Below, one piece after another: positions 43,746 to 52,472 of a stretch of 63,937 bases of DNA; within the stretch, counting starts at the first letter, position 1; the number at the start of each line of letters is the position of its first letter. The notes beneath the pieces are model-generated. The model made no database searches, was not told the DNA's origin, and worked only from the letters and a program-made list of their open reading frames with translations. A program made the position numbers and the translations under genes. The stretch covers positions 1-63,937 of the forward strand of contig NZ_LYVO01000036.1 of NCBI RefSeq assembly GCF_001984055.1, given 5' to 3'. This DNA is from Variovorax sp. KK3. Lineage in GTDB: Bacteria > Pseudomonadota > Gammaproteobacteria > Burkholderiales > Burkholderiaceae_C.

Positions 43746-44719
43746 TCGAGGGGGTAGCGTTTGACGAGCGCGCCGAGGCGCTCGCCTTCGGCTCTCACCT
43801 GGGCAGCGAATTCGGCGGGCGAGTTGACCAGCAGCTCGGCACCGGCGGCGACGATGGCGGCGCGGACCTCCGGCGCCTGTATCGCCTCACGCAGCGCTGC
43901 CTGAACGCCCTGGGTCGCGTCGGGCGTCAGGCCCAAGGGTGCGAATACACCGAACCAATTGACCGAACGATACTGGGCAAAGCCCGATTCGGCGGCGGTT
44001 GCGACCTCCGGCAATGCCGCCGCGCGCCGGTCGCCCGTGGTGGCGACGAAGCGCAGCGCACCCGCCTTGTGATGGGGCAGCGCAGCGGCAATGCCCGTGA
44101 ACGACATATCGACGTTGTTCGCGATCATGTCCGCCACGATTGCGGCCGTGCCTCGGTAGTTGACGATGACGGTGGCGTCGAGCTTCTCTTCGGCAACGAA
44201 CTGGCGCGACAGGATGCGCGACTGGTTGTCCGTCGTCGCGATCGAGCAGCGCTGGCCCGGACGGCGGCAGTACTGAACGAACTCGGCCAATGACCTCGCG
44301 GGAAGCTTGCCGCTGATCACCACGGCATTCGAAGCCTGCGCGACGGCCGTGATGGGTTGAAGCTGAGCCAGGGGATCGATGCCCTTGAGTCCCGGCGTGT
44401 ACTTGGTCAGCACGATGGCCGGAACCTGCATCAGCAGCGTGGTGCCGTCGGGCCGCGCGTCCATGACTTTGCGCGTACCGATGAGGCCGTCCGCGCCGGG
44501 CAGGTTCTCGATGATCACCGGCTGGCCCCAGATCGAGGCGAGTTGCTTCGACACGGCGCGTGCGACGGTGTCCGTGCCGCCACCGGGCGAATAGGGCACG
44601 ACCAGCGTGACGGGGCGCGTGGGCTTCCAGGCGCCGACGGGCGCCGCAGCGGTGGTCGCGATCGGCAGGCAGAACAGCAGCGCCGACGCGACCCGTCTGA
44701 GGAACAAGGTCTGCGCCAT
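43742..44719 (-). CDS. Bug/TctC tripartite tricarboxylate receptor
   Basis: Periplasmic receptor, 325 aa. The signal peptide is MAQTLFLRRVASALLFCLPI to about residue 24, and the mature part has WKPTRPVTLVVPYSPGGGTD, VIIENLPGADGLIG and 'IVNYRGTAAIVADMIANNVD'. It carries a 'YCRRPGQRCSIAT' segment with two cysteines that could form a disulphide, unusual among the other seven receptors here. The start is one base after the ICL/PEPM gene's stop. Confidence 0.92.
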   Translation of the reverse strand: MAQTLFLRRVASALLFCLPIATTAAAPVGAWKPTRPVTLVVPYSPGGGTDTVARAVSKQLASIWGQPVIIENLPGADGLIGTRKVMDARPDGTTLLMQVPAIVLTKYTPGLKGIDPLAQLQPITAVAQASNAVVISGKLPARSLAEFVQYCRRPGQRCSIATTDNQSRILSRQFVAEEKLDATVIVNYRGTAAIVADMIANNVDMSFTGIAAALPHHKAGALRFVATTGDRRAAALPEVATAAESGFAQYRSVNWFGVFAPLGLTPDATQGVQAALREAIQAPEVRAAIVAAGAELLVNSPAEFAAQVRAEGERLGALVKRYPLE

Positions 44720-44720
44720 C

Positions 44721-45590
44721 TCAGCGGCCCATGGGTTGGCCGGCGTTGAAGCGGGTGCGAAGCGCATCCCACTCGTCGGCGCCGAACCGGCGGAACGTTT
44801 CCGCGACGCCGCGGGTCAACGTGGGCGGCATGTGGGTGGCCTTGAGCTGGGCGAGCGCGGCATCGGCAGCCTCCATGGCCGCCACCAGCACCAGGCCCGG
44901 CAGGATGGCCAGCTTGTAGCCCATGGCTTTGGCCTCCCGCAGGTCGATGTTGGGCGTGCGCCCACCCGGGACCACGTTCAGCAGGCAGGGGCCCTGCACT
45001 TGCCGCGGAACCATGGCCATCTCTTCCAGGGTCTGCATGGCTTCCACGAAAGCGATGTCGGCTCCCGCCTGCAGCGCGGCGTTGGCGCGCCAAATGGCTT
45101 CGTCGAGATTCATCACGGCGCGCGCATCGGTGCGGGCGATGATCACGAAGCTCTTCGTGCGTCGCGCTTCGGCGGCGGCGCGGATCTTGGAGACGAACTC
45201 TTCGCGCGGGATCACCTCCTTGCCATCCAGATGCCCGCAGCGTTTGGGCGAGACCTGGTCTTCGATGTGAATGGCGGCCACGCCGCGCGCTTCGTACTCG
45301 CGCACAGTGCGGGTCACGTTCAGCTCGTTGCCGTAGCCGGTGTCGGCATCGGCGATGAGAGGGATATCGATGGCGCGCGCCATCACGGCCGCGTTGTCGA
45401 CCATCTCGCTCATCGTGAGAAGGCCGAAATCGGGATAGCCGCGGGCGGCCGAGGCGCCCGCGCCCGTCATGTACACGGCGCTGAAGCCGGCCTGTTCGAT
45501 CTGTCGCGCACCGATGCCGTCGTAGGCACCGGGCGCGATGACCATGCCGGGGGCAGCGAGTTGCTGGCGAAGGGTGGATGAAGTGCTCAA
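44721..45590 (-). CDS. Isocitrate lyase/PEP mutase family lyase
   Basis: C-C lyase of the ICL/PEPM superfamily, 289 aa, which covers methylisocitrate lyase, 2,3-dimethylmalate lyase and oxaloacetate decarboxylase. It shows APGAYDGIGARQIEQAGFSA, MTGAGASAARGYPD, LIADADTGYGNELNV and IHIEDQVSPKRCGHLDGKEV. The Lys-Arg-Cys-Gly-His loop is the lyase signature. There is no ATG near the family start; a TTG at 45590 preceded by GGAG 6 bases away is the best start. Next to LeuCD it suggests hydration followed by cleavage to pyruvate or oxaloacetate plus another acid (inference). Confidence 0.92.
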   Translation of the reverse strand: MSTSSTLRQQLAAPGMVIAPGAYDGIGARQIEQAGFSAVYMTGAGASAARGYPDFGLLTMSEMVDNAAVMARAIDIPLIADADTGYGNELNVTRTVREYEARGVAAIHIEDQVSPKRCGHLDGKEVIPREEFVSKIRAAAEARRTKSFVIIARTDARAVMNLDEAIWRANAALQAGADIAFVEAMQTLEEMAMVPRQVQGPCLLNVVPGGRTPNIDLREAKAMGYKLAILPGLVLVAAMEAADAALAQLKATHMPPTLTRGVAETFRRFGADEWDALRTRFNAGQPMGR

Positions 45591-45625
45591 GTGGATCTCC
45601 GGTGAAGGTTTCGTCGGTCTGGCAG

Positions 45626-46627
45626 TTATTCGCTCAGGTTCAGGTTGTTGGCCGAAATCAGCGCCTTCCATTTCTGCAACTCGCTCTTGAACATCTGCTT
45701 CGTCTGGTCGGGCGGCAGGAACGCCACGTTGAAGCCGCCGGTCTCCAGGAGCGACACGGTGGCGGCATCGCGTGTGATCTGTTGCAGGGCCGCGGTCAAC
45801 GTCGTTTCGATCGCCGCCGGAAGACCCGGCGGCGCCACGATGGCGGAGCGGTAGATCGAGTTGATCTGCGGGTAACCGACCTCCGCCATGGTGGGAACGG
45901 TGGGCAGTTGCGAGATCCGCTGGGTCGACGTGACGGCCAGTGCGCGGACGCTCCCTGCCTTGACGTGGCTCAGCACGCCTGTGCTCGCAGGGAAGGCAAA
46001 GGCCACACGGCCGGACATGAGGTCCGGCAGCAGTGCGCCCGTGCCCTTGTACGGCACTGCCGTCAGCTCCGCTCGGATCAGGCTCTTGAACTGCTCGCCG
46101 AGCAGATGCGGAAGGCTGCCGACGCCGCTGGTGGCGTAGCTCGCCGTGCCGGGGTTCGACTTCACCCAGGTCACGAGTTCGGCGACCGAGTTGACCTGCA
46201 GGCTGGGAGGGATGCACAGCACGAGAGGCAGGCCGCCCGGGCTGCCGAGGAAGGTGAAAGCCTGCGGGTCGTAGTTGACCTTGCGGGTGGCCGGTCCGAT
46301 GGACAGCGCGCCGTCGTCAATCAAATGAATCGTATAGCCGTCCGCCGGTGCCTTGGCGACGTAGTCCGCGGCGACCATGCCGCTGGCGCCGGGCTTGTAG
46401 TCCATGATCACCGGCTGCTTCAGGATCTTCTGCAATCCCTCGGCCAGCAGGCGCGCCGTGGCGTCACCGGCGCCACCGGGGCCGTAGCCGATGACGATCT
46501 TGATGGGCCTCGTCGGCCAGGGAGCAGTCTGTGCCAGGCTCGGCATGGCCACTGCGAACAGCGCTGCATGGCCGAGGAAGTTGCGGCGATTGAGCGAGAC
46601 TGCTGCGCGGAGCGAATTTGTCTTCAT
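45626..46627 (-). CDS. Bug/TctC tripartite tricarboxylate receptor with Tat-like signal
   Basis: Periplasmic receptor, 333 aa. The N-terminus has SLNRRNFLGHAALFAVAM, close to the twin-arginine motif (S/T-R-R-x-F-L-K), so export may be through Tat rather than Sec. The mature part has WPTRPIKIVIGYGPGGAGDA, VIMDYKPGASGMVA and 'TAVPYKGTGALLPDLMSGRVA'. Second gene of the minus operon; there are two receptors in this operon, as in the first one of the window. Confidence 0.92.
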   Translation of the reverse strand: MKTNSLRAAVSLNRRNFLGHAALFAVAMPSLAQTAPWPTRPIKIVIGYGPGGAGDATARLLAEGLQKILKQPVIMDYKPGASGMVAADYVAKAPADGYTIHLIDDGALSIGPATRKVNYDPQAFTFLGSPGGLPLVLCIPPSLQVNSVAELVTWVKSNPGTASYATSGVGSLPHLLGEQFKSLIRAELTAVPYKGTGALLPDLMSGRVAFAFPASTGVLSHVKAGSVRALAVTSTQRISQLPTVPTMAEVGYPQINSIYRSAIVAPPGLPAAIETTLTAALQQITRDAATVSLLETGGFNVAFLPPDQTKQMFKSELQKWKALISANNLNLSE

Positions 46628-46648
46628 GCTTTTTCCTTGATGTCGGGG

Positions 46649-47686
46649 CTATTGCTTCATCAGGCCGTTGGCGGCCATCCACGACTGGATCAGGCTCGCC
46701 ACTTCATCGGAGTTGCGATCCATCATCAGCATGTGCGAATTGCCGCGGATGCCTCGCGCCGGCAGATCCAACAGATCGGCTTTGGCTCCCTGGGCGAGCA
46801 GCGCAGCGCGGTATCGATCGGGCGCAGCCCGAAGCTTGGTCCAGCCGTCGTTGCCCGCCAGGTTGTCGCCCCACACGAAGAGATGCGGCACGTTCTTCGC
46901 GGCAGAGAGGTCGACGCGCGCCGGATCGGGCGCGCCACCGGGCTCCACCGCGACGATGCCCTTGACCTTGCCCGGTGCGTTGAGCGAAGCCTGTAGGGCA
47001 AAGGCCGAGCCCTGGCTGTGCACGACGATCACGCAAGGACACACCTTCGCCACCAAGGCGTCGTAGGCGGCCTGTGTGGCGGCATTGTTCGTAGCCCAGC
47101 GCGGCACGCCCTGTCGGGTGAACTGGTCGAAGGCTTGCGCAGGGAACTGTCCGCCGGCGTATGCCACACGTTTGGCCGGATCCTTGTCATAGGTCGGGCC
47201 AATGCGAAATCCTTCCCACGCCTCGTGCTTGGGCCGGAAAAACGGTTCGCTGGTGAAGATCTCCGGGTAGCGCGACCAGGACGCGCGGCCGCGCTCCACG
47301 GCATCGGACAAGTAGACATCATGGCCCTGCTTGAGGAAGTACTGCTGCCAGCCCGGCGCGCCGTCCGGCTTGGTCTCCCAGGTCACACCGGTGAGTCCGC
47401 CGCCATGCCACATCAGCAGCGGATAGCGGGCGCGCGGCGCGGCCAGCTTCACGTACTGCACATAGACCTGCCCGGTATCGAATTCACCGTTGGGGTCGAC
47501 CTTCATCGGCGGCGCACTCGGCGTGAGGCGAATCTCGCGCTCAGGCAGACCGGCTAGCGACACCTGGGTGCCGCCGGTGTGAAAACTGCCGACTTCCTTC
47601 ACATGGAAGCCATCCGTCGAGGTGCACCCGGTGGAAGCCGATGCCGCGGCCAAGACCGAGGCGTACCCCAGCCATCTTTTCTTCAT
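46649..47686 (-). CDS. Exported alpha/beta hydrolase (probable lipoprotein)
   Basis: 345-aa hydrolase. The N-terminus MKKRWLGYASVLAAASASTG-C is a short signal with a lipobox-like STGC, so a membrane-anchored periplasmic enzyme is likely. The nucleophile is in VVHSQGSAFAL, WHGGGLTGVTWE is the oxyanion region, and the His is in GNSHMLMM. It contains several cysteines (KVCPCVIVV). It probably hydrolyses an ester outside the cytoplasm, releasing the acid that the operon's receptors would bind. First gene of the operon, divergent from the GntR/UTRA gene. Confidence 0.88.
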   Translation of the reverse strand: MKKRWLGYASVLAAASASTGCTSTDGFHVKEVGSFHTGGTQVSLAGLPEREIRLTPSAPPMKVDPNGEFDTGQVYVQYVKLAAPRARYPLLMWHGGGLTGVTWETKPDGAPGWQQYFLKQGHDVYLSDAVERGRASWSRYPEIFTSEPFFRPKHEAWEGFRIGPTYDKDPAKRVAYAGGQFPAQAFDQFTRQGVPRWATNNAATQAAYDALVAKVCPCVIVVHSQGSAFALQASLNAPGKVKGIVAVEPGGAPDPARVDLSAAKNVPHLFVWGDNLAGNDGWTKLRAAPDRYRAALLAQGAKADLLDLPARGIRGNSHMLMMDRNSDEVASLIQSWMAANGLMKQ

Positions 47687-47714
47687 GTCTCGCTCCGTAT
47701 TCCTAAATGGCCTA

Positions 47715-47732
47715 CCGCATCACGCTATGCGG
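47715..47732. promoter_or_regulatory. Inverted repeat between divergent hydrolase and GntR genes
   Basis: CCGCAT (47715-47720) and ATGCGG (47727-47732) are perfect arms with a 6-base spacer, 28 bases upstream of the hydrolase start and 98 upstream of the regulator. A plausible operator for the GntR/UTRA protein. Confidence 0.5.
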
Positions 47733-47829
47733 AAGGTCGGCTCAGTTGTATTGATATTGCTACATCATAAACACAGGAAATCCGAGTTGGCAAATGCTTT
47801 ATGCTGGCTGTAAGAATTTCTATTCGGCC

Positions 47830-48648
47830 ATGACCCTTCCGACGCCCAAGCCCGAAGCCCAGCCTGCTCAGTTTTCCAGGGGGACATCGCTGCACCGCCA
47901 GCTCTTTCTGGTGCTTCGGGAAGAGATTTCGCGCGGCTTGTTCGGCAAGACGGGCGCGCTGCCAAAAGAGGAGGCATTGGGCGATCGGTTCGGCGTATCG
48001 CGCGTGACGGTGCGACGCGCCCTGGCCGACTTGGCCGCGCTCGGACTAGTTGAAAGCCGCCACGGACGCGGAACCTTCGTTCGCGGTGATCGGGTGCCGG
48101 TGGCCCGCCCTAAGCCGACCCTCGGCCTGATTGACAGCCTTCGCCAGGCGGCCAGCGACACGCAGGTCCAGGTGCTGCTTGTCGAGCAGTCCGAGCCGCC
48201 GGCGGATGTCATCGCCATGCTCCAACTGGCGCCCGGCGCCCGGGCCGTGCATGCCTTGCGCCTGCGCAGCGTGGGCGATACGCCGGTCATGTTGAGCGAC
48301 GCCTGGGTGCCTGTGCCCTTAGGCAAGAAGGTGACCGCGAGCGCATTGCGCAAGCAGGCGCTGTACGAGATCCTTCTGGCCCAGGGCGTAAAGTTCGGGC
48401 GAGTGATTCAGGAGATCACCGCCGACATCAGCGATCCGGACCGGGCACGCCTGCTGCACACCGAGGTGGGTGTGCCGCTGCTCAAGGTCGTACGCGTCAT
48501 TCACGACCCCGAAGGTCGTCCGGTCCAGTACATCACAGTCACGATGACACCGGAGCGCAGCCGCATCCTCATGGACTTCGCGGGCGACGCGGTCAACACC
48601 CTGAGCGCCGGGTACTTCATGCACGAGATTCCAATCGAAAGCCGCTGA
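47830..48648 (+). CDS. GntR-family regulator with UTRA ligand domain
   Basis: 272-aa regulator. The HTH (residues ~25-90) contains LPKEEALGDRFGVSRVTVRR and 'ALADLAALGLVESRHGRGTFV', and the UTRA domain (~105-265) has 'ALYEILLAQGVKFGRVIQEITAD' and 'VPLLKVVRVIHDPEGRPVQYI'. UTRA (HutC-like) regulators respond to small metabolites. ATG 47830 gives the normal distance to the HTH; 47794 is in frame. It is divergent from the nine-gene operon to the left and is its likely regulator. Confidence 0.92.
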   Translation: MTLPTPKPEAQPAQFSRGTSLHRQLFLVLREEISRGLFGKTGALPKEEALGDRFGVSRVTVRRALADLAALGLVESRHGRGTFVRGDRVPVARPKPTLGLIDSLRQAASDTQVQVLLVEQSEPPADVIAMLQLAPGARAVHALRLRSVGDTPVMLSDAWVPVPLGKKVTASALRKQALYEILLAQGVKFGRVIQEITADISDPDRARLLHTEVGVPLLKVVRVIHDPEGRPVQYITVTMTPERSRILMDFAGDAVNTLSAGYFMHEIPIESR

Positions 48649-49038
48649 CTGTGGATGTAGCCCAATGCCGGCCATTCGCGAAAGCGGCGCACCGAGTGCC
48701 GCCAGGGCTTGGGTGAGCACTACATAGATGCGTCGGGCCGGCCTCTGAAGAAGCGGGCAAGAAGAATGCTCTGCGTTGGTTCGAAGGTCGCACCCGCACG
48801 AAGCATCGAGCCTCAAAGCGAGAAAAGATCGGTCATCATCCTTTGCCGGAGCAAGCGTCCGGTTCATACTATTTCCTTCGCGGCAGCCTGGCTTCGATGC
48901 CAGGCATGGAAGTTCCCCTTAGATCCTTTGATGCGATGAGGCGCGTTACCAGCGCGTAGCCGCCAGCATGAAAAAGGGCCGTCGCTGTCGACGACGAGGT
49001 CGTCATACTGACGCGAGTGGTTGGGCCAATGAAGTTCG
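48649..49038 (+). other. Gene-free stretch between GntR/UTRA and integrase
   Basis: About 390 bases. I see no gene, tRNA or clear att repeat in it. It contains direct runs such as GTCGCTGTCGACGACGAGG but nothing decisive. Confidence 0.5.
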
Positions 49039-50196
49039 TTACTCGTTATCAAGCATCCGGCTTGTCTTGCTGCCCAGCGAGCCCTCGGCCCTGAAATACC
49101 CCACGACGGTCGCCACACTCTGATGCCCCGTCATGGCCATCGTCTCCGGTAGCGGCATGTTCTGCCTGCCGGCCTCTGTCACGAAGCCCGCCCGTAGCGA
49201 ATGCGCACTGAAGCTTCCCTCTATGCTCGCGAGCGCACATCGTTCCTTGACGATGTCGCGCACGGCCGCGGCCGCCAGTGGCTCCCCCAGATGCCCACCC
49301 TTGCGAATCCGGCGGAAGAGGGCGCCTTGCTTGATCCCGCTTGCAGCGAGCCAGTCCTGCATGGCCACGGCCGCGCGCCCGACGAGCGGCTTGACGTCTT
49401 CGGGACGCTGTGCCCCCGTTTGATTCGTCTTCGAATAGGCGAGCGTGTAGAGATAAGCCTTGCCGTCGACGCGTTGGAGGTTTTCCAGGGCGGCTGAGGC
49501 CACCTCGGAGCGCCGGCGGCCACCGGTGGCCCAGGCGAAGAGGAGCAGGGCACGATCGCGTTTTCCTCGCAGCGACTCGTCGCAGGTCTCCAGCACGGCC
49601 TCGAGCGGATCTTTCGTCAGCGCACGCTGCTTGCGCGGCCGCGCACCGCGCTTGGCGTAGGCGCGCCGGGTCTGGCCCAGCAACTCGCGCACGAGCGCGT
49701 CGGCGCAGGGGTTCGTTTCATTCGCCAGCTGGTGTGCCTTGGACAGCACCGCGATGCGGTGCACGAGCGTGTTGAGCGCGGGCGCGCCCAGGCGGGCCTT
49801 GTAGCCGCTCTCAACAAGCGCCCGGTCGATCTCGGGCGGCAGTTCGCTGACCAACTCGTCGCGATCCCTGCGGCTCTGCGACTCCTCGTCCGAGTCAGCC
49901 TTGCGCTCGGCGTGGTCGACGATGAACTGGACGACCACGGGCACTGGGACTGGCAGCGCCAACGCCTGGGCATAGCGCGCGGCGAACCAGGCGCACCAAT
50001 AGCGCATGGCGGATGCATAGGAAACCCGCGTGTTCGAGGACTCGCCCTCGCGCAGCAGCGCGCGTGCGGCGTCCTCGGCGGTCTTCGTGAGCACTGCCGG
50101 ATCGAGCGCAAGCCCATGGCCGACCAGCTCGGCGGGGACGGGCCTCGGGTGCGCCAGCGGTTGCAAGTTGGCGGCTTGGGTTGGTTTATCGTACAT
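49039..50196 (-). CDS. Tyrosine recombinase / integrase
   Basis: Site-specific recombinase, 385 aa. A SAM-like core-binding domain (~40-150) precedes the catalytic domain. Catalytic residues are Arg in WATGGRRRSEVAS, HSLRAGF (His-x-x-Arg), His in TGHQSVATVV and the nucleophilic Tyr in VVGYFRAEG. It is related to XerC/D-like integrases of genomic islands. It is divergent from the KfrA-like gene, and together they abut the tRNA-Thr 3' copy at 51443, so it is the likely enzyme that integrated the element there. Confidence 0.93.
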   Translation of the reverse strand: MYDKPTQAANLQPLAHPRPVPAELVGHGLALDPAVLTKTAEDAARALLREGESSNTRVSYASAMRYWCAWFAARYAQALALPVPVPVVVQFIVDHAERKADSDEESQSRRDRDELVSELPPEIDRALVESGYKARLGAPALNTLVHRIAVLSKAHQLANETNPCADALVRELLGQTRRAYAKRGARPRKQRALTKDPLEAVLETCDESLRGKRDRALLLFAWATGGRRRSEVASAALENLQRVDGKAYLYTLAYSKTNQTGAQRPEDVKPLVGRAAVAMQDWLAASGIKQGALFRRIRKGGHLGEPLAAAAVRDIVKERCALASIEGSFSAHSLRAGFVTEAGRQNMPLPETMAMTGHQSVATVVGYFRAEGSLGSKTSRMLDNE

Positions 50197-50232
50197 ATGA
50201 CATATGATTTGCTACATTATACAATAATAGAT

Positions 50233-50255
50233 CACGATAACATTCTCTTATCGTG
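50233..50255. promoter_or_regulatory. Inverted repeat in the integrase/KfrA divergent promoter
   Basis: CACGATAA (50233-50240) and TTATCGTG (50248-50255) are perfect 8-bp arms with a 7-base spacer, in an AT-rich region that stands out from the GC-rich flanks. KfrA proteins bind such repeats and repress themselves, so this is a likely operator. ACATATG is also repeated directly at about 50194-50207. Confidence 0.65.
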
Positions 50256-50347
50256 GGTAAAAGAGGGCGGGTTGAGCGTAATCGAAATTGGGAAGGTTCG
50301 AAGGTTGTTTTGAGGGCTGAGGGCTGGTTTGGCGTGAAAGGATGCAG

Positions 50348-51421
50348 ATGAACAAGGTGACGGAATTCAGAGGCCGCGGGATTCAAGAATCCGATGTCTT
50401 CGCGGCCGCGGATGCGCTGCTGGCCGAGGGCCAGCGGCCGACGATCGAGCGCGTGCGGCTCAAGATCGGGCGTGGTTCGCCGAACACGGTGAGTCCGATG
50501 CTCGAGCGATGGTTTGCTTCGCTGGGCGATCGGCTGGTGAGTCTTCAGGCTGGGCCAGGCAGGCCCGCAGGCAACGATTCAGACGGCATGCCGGCGGGCG
50601 TGCGCAACGCGGCCAAATTGCTTTGGGAGACGGCTCGGCGTGAAGCCGAGGAAGTTCAGCGCGGCGAGCTCGAAGCGGCGCGGGCGGCGATTCAGGAGCA
50701 CGAAGCGGCTCTCGCAGAGTCACAGGAGGCGCACGCTCGACGTGAGGAAGCCTTTGCGCAGGCACGCGTGAGCCTGGATGCGGCGCTGGCCTCCTCGCAG
50801 CGGGCCCGCGAAACGATGGAGCGGCAGCTCAAGGAACATGCGCTCGAGGCGCAGCGCGTGCGCATGGGGCTCGACGATGAAATCAAGCGGCTGACCGCCC
50901 TTCTCTCTCAAGCGGCTGAGAGGCAGGAGCAAATGCGCCGGGAACATGCCGAGTTTGCGGCTGCGAAAGATCAAGATCTGCGCCAAGCTGAAGAGCGGCA
51001 TGCGGGCCAGGAGCGGCGCATGTTGGCGGACGTCGACCGCGCGCGCCAGACGGCCAAGCAACTTGAGGCAATCCTCGCCAGAGAGCAGCAGCAGCGCATT
51101 CAGAGCGAGGAGGCCGCGGCTCAGACACTGGAGGCTGGGCGCCGCATGTTGCGGGAGACACAGCAAGCCGCGCAGGACGTCGAGCGCGCGCTTCATGAAC
51201 GGCTCACCGTCCAGGCGGGCGAACTGGCACAAGCCCAGGCTGATGGAGCTGCGTCGCAACAGCGCGTCGTGGATCTCGAGCGCCAGTCGCGTGAGGAACG
51301 CAAATTGCACGAGGACGCGCGCGAGCTTCTTGCCGGCGCCCTGGCAGCGGTACGCACTTCGGACAAGGTGGTACGCAAAGCCACAGTTCGGCGAGGTAAG
51401 CCATCTTCGGCAAATCCTTAG
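50348..51421 (+). CDS. KfrA-like DNA-binding coiled-coil protein
   Basis: 357-aa protein. The N-terminal ~100 residues hold the KfrA DNA-binding domain ('VFAAADALLAEGQRPTIERVR', then KIGRGSPNTVSPMLERWF), and residues ~100-330 are a long Glu/Ala/Arg-rich coiled coil. The C-terminus is basic. KfrA proteins were first seen on plasmids, and a chromosomal version accompanies island integrases. The start at 50348 is preferred because AAAGGA ends 5 bases before it; the ATG at 50342 overlaps that ribosome site. It lies 21 bases before the tRNA-Thr fragment. Confidence 0.9.
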   Translation: MNKVTEFRGRGIQESDVFAAADALLAEGQRPTIERVRLKIGRGSPNTVSPMLERWFASLGDRLVSLQAGPGRPAGNDSDGMPAGVRNAAKLLWETARREAEEVQRGELEAARAAIQEHEAALAESQEAHARREEAFAQARVSLDAALASSQRARETMERQLKEHALEAQRVRMGLDDEIKRLTALLSQAAERQEQMRREHAEFAAAKDQDLRQAEERHAGQERRMLADVDRARQTAKQLEAILAREQQQRIQSEEAAAQTLEAGRRMLRETQQAAQDVERALHERLTVQAGELAQAQADGAASQQRVVDLERQSREERKLHEDARELLAGALAAVRTSDKVVRKATVRRGKPSSANP

Positions 51422-51442
51422 GAAACGGGGAGCCAATCCATC

Positions 51443-51489
51443 CATTCGTAATGAGAAGGTCGGGTGTTCGAATCATCTCTCCGGCACCA
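51443..51489 (+). repeat. attR: 3' portion of tRNA-Thr(CGT)
   Basis: From CATTCGTAATGAG (anticodon loop TTCGTAA, anticodon CGT) through the T-arm with GTTCGAATC to CCGGCACCA, this is the 3' 47 bases of a tRNA-Thr. The 5' half is absent and replaced by the end of the KfrA region, so it is not a working tRNA. tRNA-Thr(CGT) is a known integration site. The position and orientation fit the right-hand att site of an element lying to the left. Confidence 0.85.
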
Positions 51490-51896
51490 ACATAGACAAG
51501 GGTCTGTTGCTATCAAAAATGCAGCAGGCCCTTTTCGCTTTGTGAAGGTGTAGCCACTGTGTAGCCACCGGCCCCGAAATCGGGGCTCGAAACAGCGCTC
51601 TTGCGTGACCAAGGTCGGGAGGCCGTATGAAGCCTCAAAGGTTGCCCCGTCGTGAGAGCATTTCGGTCCGTCAGTAAGCGCCCCTACAAGCTGGCTGGCT
51701 AGCTTGCAGCGCATGGCCGTGGCCCCTCGTGACTACCCGAGAGCTTCCAAGCTAAATTTACGCGCCTCCAACTACGTGATGTTCGCTATGAGTCGTTTGA
51801 TTAGGAAGGTCGAAGCTTTTGCTCGTCAAGGGGCATCGTCCTGGGGTGGAGAGCTTCGCCGTACTCGCTGGAACCCCGCTGAGCGGGCAAGGCGCC
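51490..51896 (+). other. Gene-poor stretch right of attR
   Basis: About 400 bases. It has a TGTAGCCAC direct repeat (about 51549-51569) and short open frames without ribosome sites. I see no gene I can support. Confidence 0.45.
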
Positions 51897-52472
51897 ATGC
51901 CAATTGACCCTTCCCTCAAATCCCATCCTCTGTACCCGGCTTGGAAGGAGTTTGAGGCTGCGGACGTGGCGCTTCGCCGTATGGTCGCATGTGCGCTACG
52001 AGATTTTGAAGAATACGAGGCGGCGTGGCGCGAGCTACTTGGACGCCTTGAGCGGGTCTGGACCAAGACAGAGGCTGCGGTAGCCGCCATACCCGGGTGG
52101 CAGAAGGTTAAATCTGACGTCGCACACAAGAGGCGTACTGACCCACTGCTCTTGTATCTCCAACAGGCCCGCAACGTTGACGAGCACAGCATCGCGCCGC
52201 TCGCAAAAGAGTGGGATGCAAACCTCAAGGGGGTTGTCGCTCCCGATGGACGCGTGCAGCTTTCCTGGGCCGCTTGGGATCGGCCCTTGCTTCCAGTTAA
52301 GAATAGAGGGGTGCTGTACCCACCGCCGCGGAGCCATCTGGGCGCCAGCATTTCTCCGCTCCTAGGCAAGCGCAAGGCGGAGCCACGAGTCGTTGCGGAG
52401 CTAGCGATGCGCTTCTACTGCGACTTCCTCAACCGAGTTTCCACCGAGGTGGTCGGCCTGCCCCAGGGCTAG
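51897..52472 (+). CDS. Hypothetical protein with HEPN-like R-x4-H motif
   Basis: 191-aa soluble protein with no family I can name firmly. It is mainly helical at the start ('PLYPAWKEFEAADVALRRMVA') and contains QQARNVDEHSIAPLA, where Arg-Asn-x-x-x-His matches the R-x(4-6)-H motif with a polar residue after Arg that marks HEPN nucleases. That is suggestive only. The start at 51897 is preferred over 51819, since the upstream extension looks non-coding. It lies just outside the island's att site, in a region of orphan genes. Confidence 0.6.
   Translation: MPIDPSLKSHPLYPAWKEFEAADVALRRMVACALRDFEEYEAAWRELLGRLERVWTKTEAAVAAIPGWQKVKSDVAHKRRTDPLLLYLQQARNVDEHSIAPLAKEWDANLKGVVAPDGRVQLSWAAWDRPLLPVKNRGVLYPPPRSHLGASISPLLGKRKAEPRVVAELAMRFYCDFLNRVSTEVVGLPQG

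Noticed and set aside
44721..46217. A 498-codon minus frame as a Bug-lyase fusion
   Set aside because: The first ~210 codons are the wrong frame of the Bug gene at 45626-46627, and the lyase begins at 45590.
51443..51489. A functional tRNA-Thr gene
   Set aside because: Only the 3' 47 bases are present; acceptor 5' strand and D-arm are absent, so it is an att copy.
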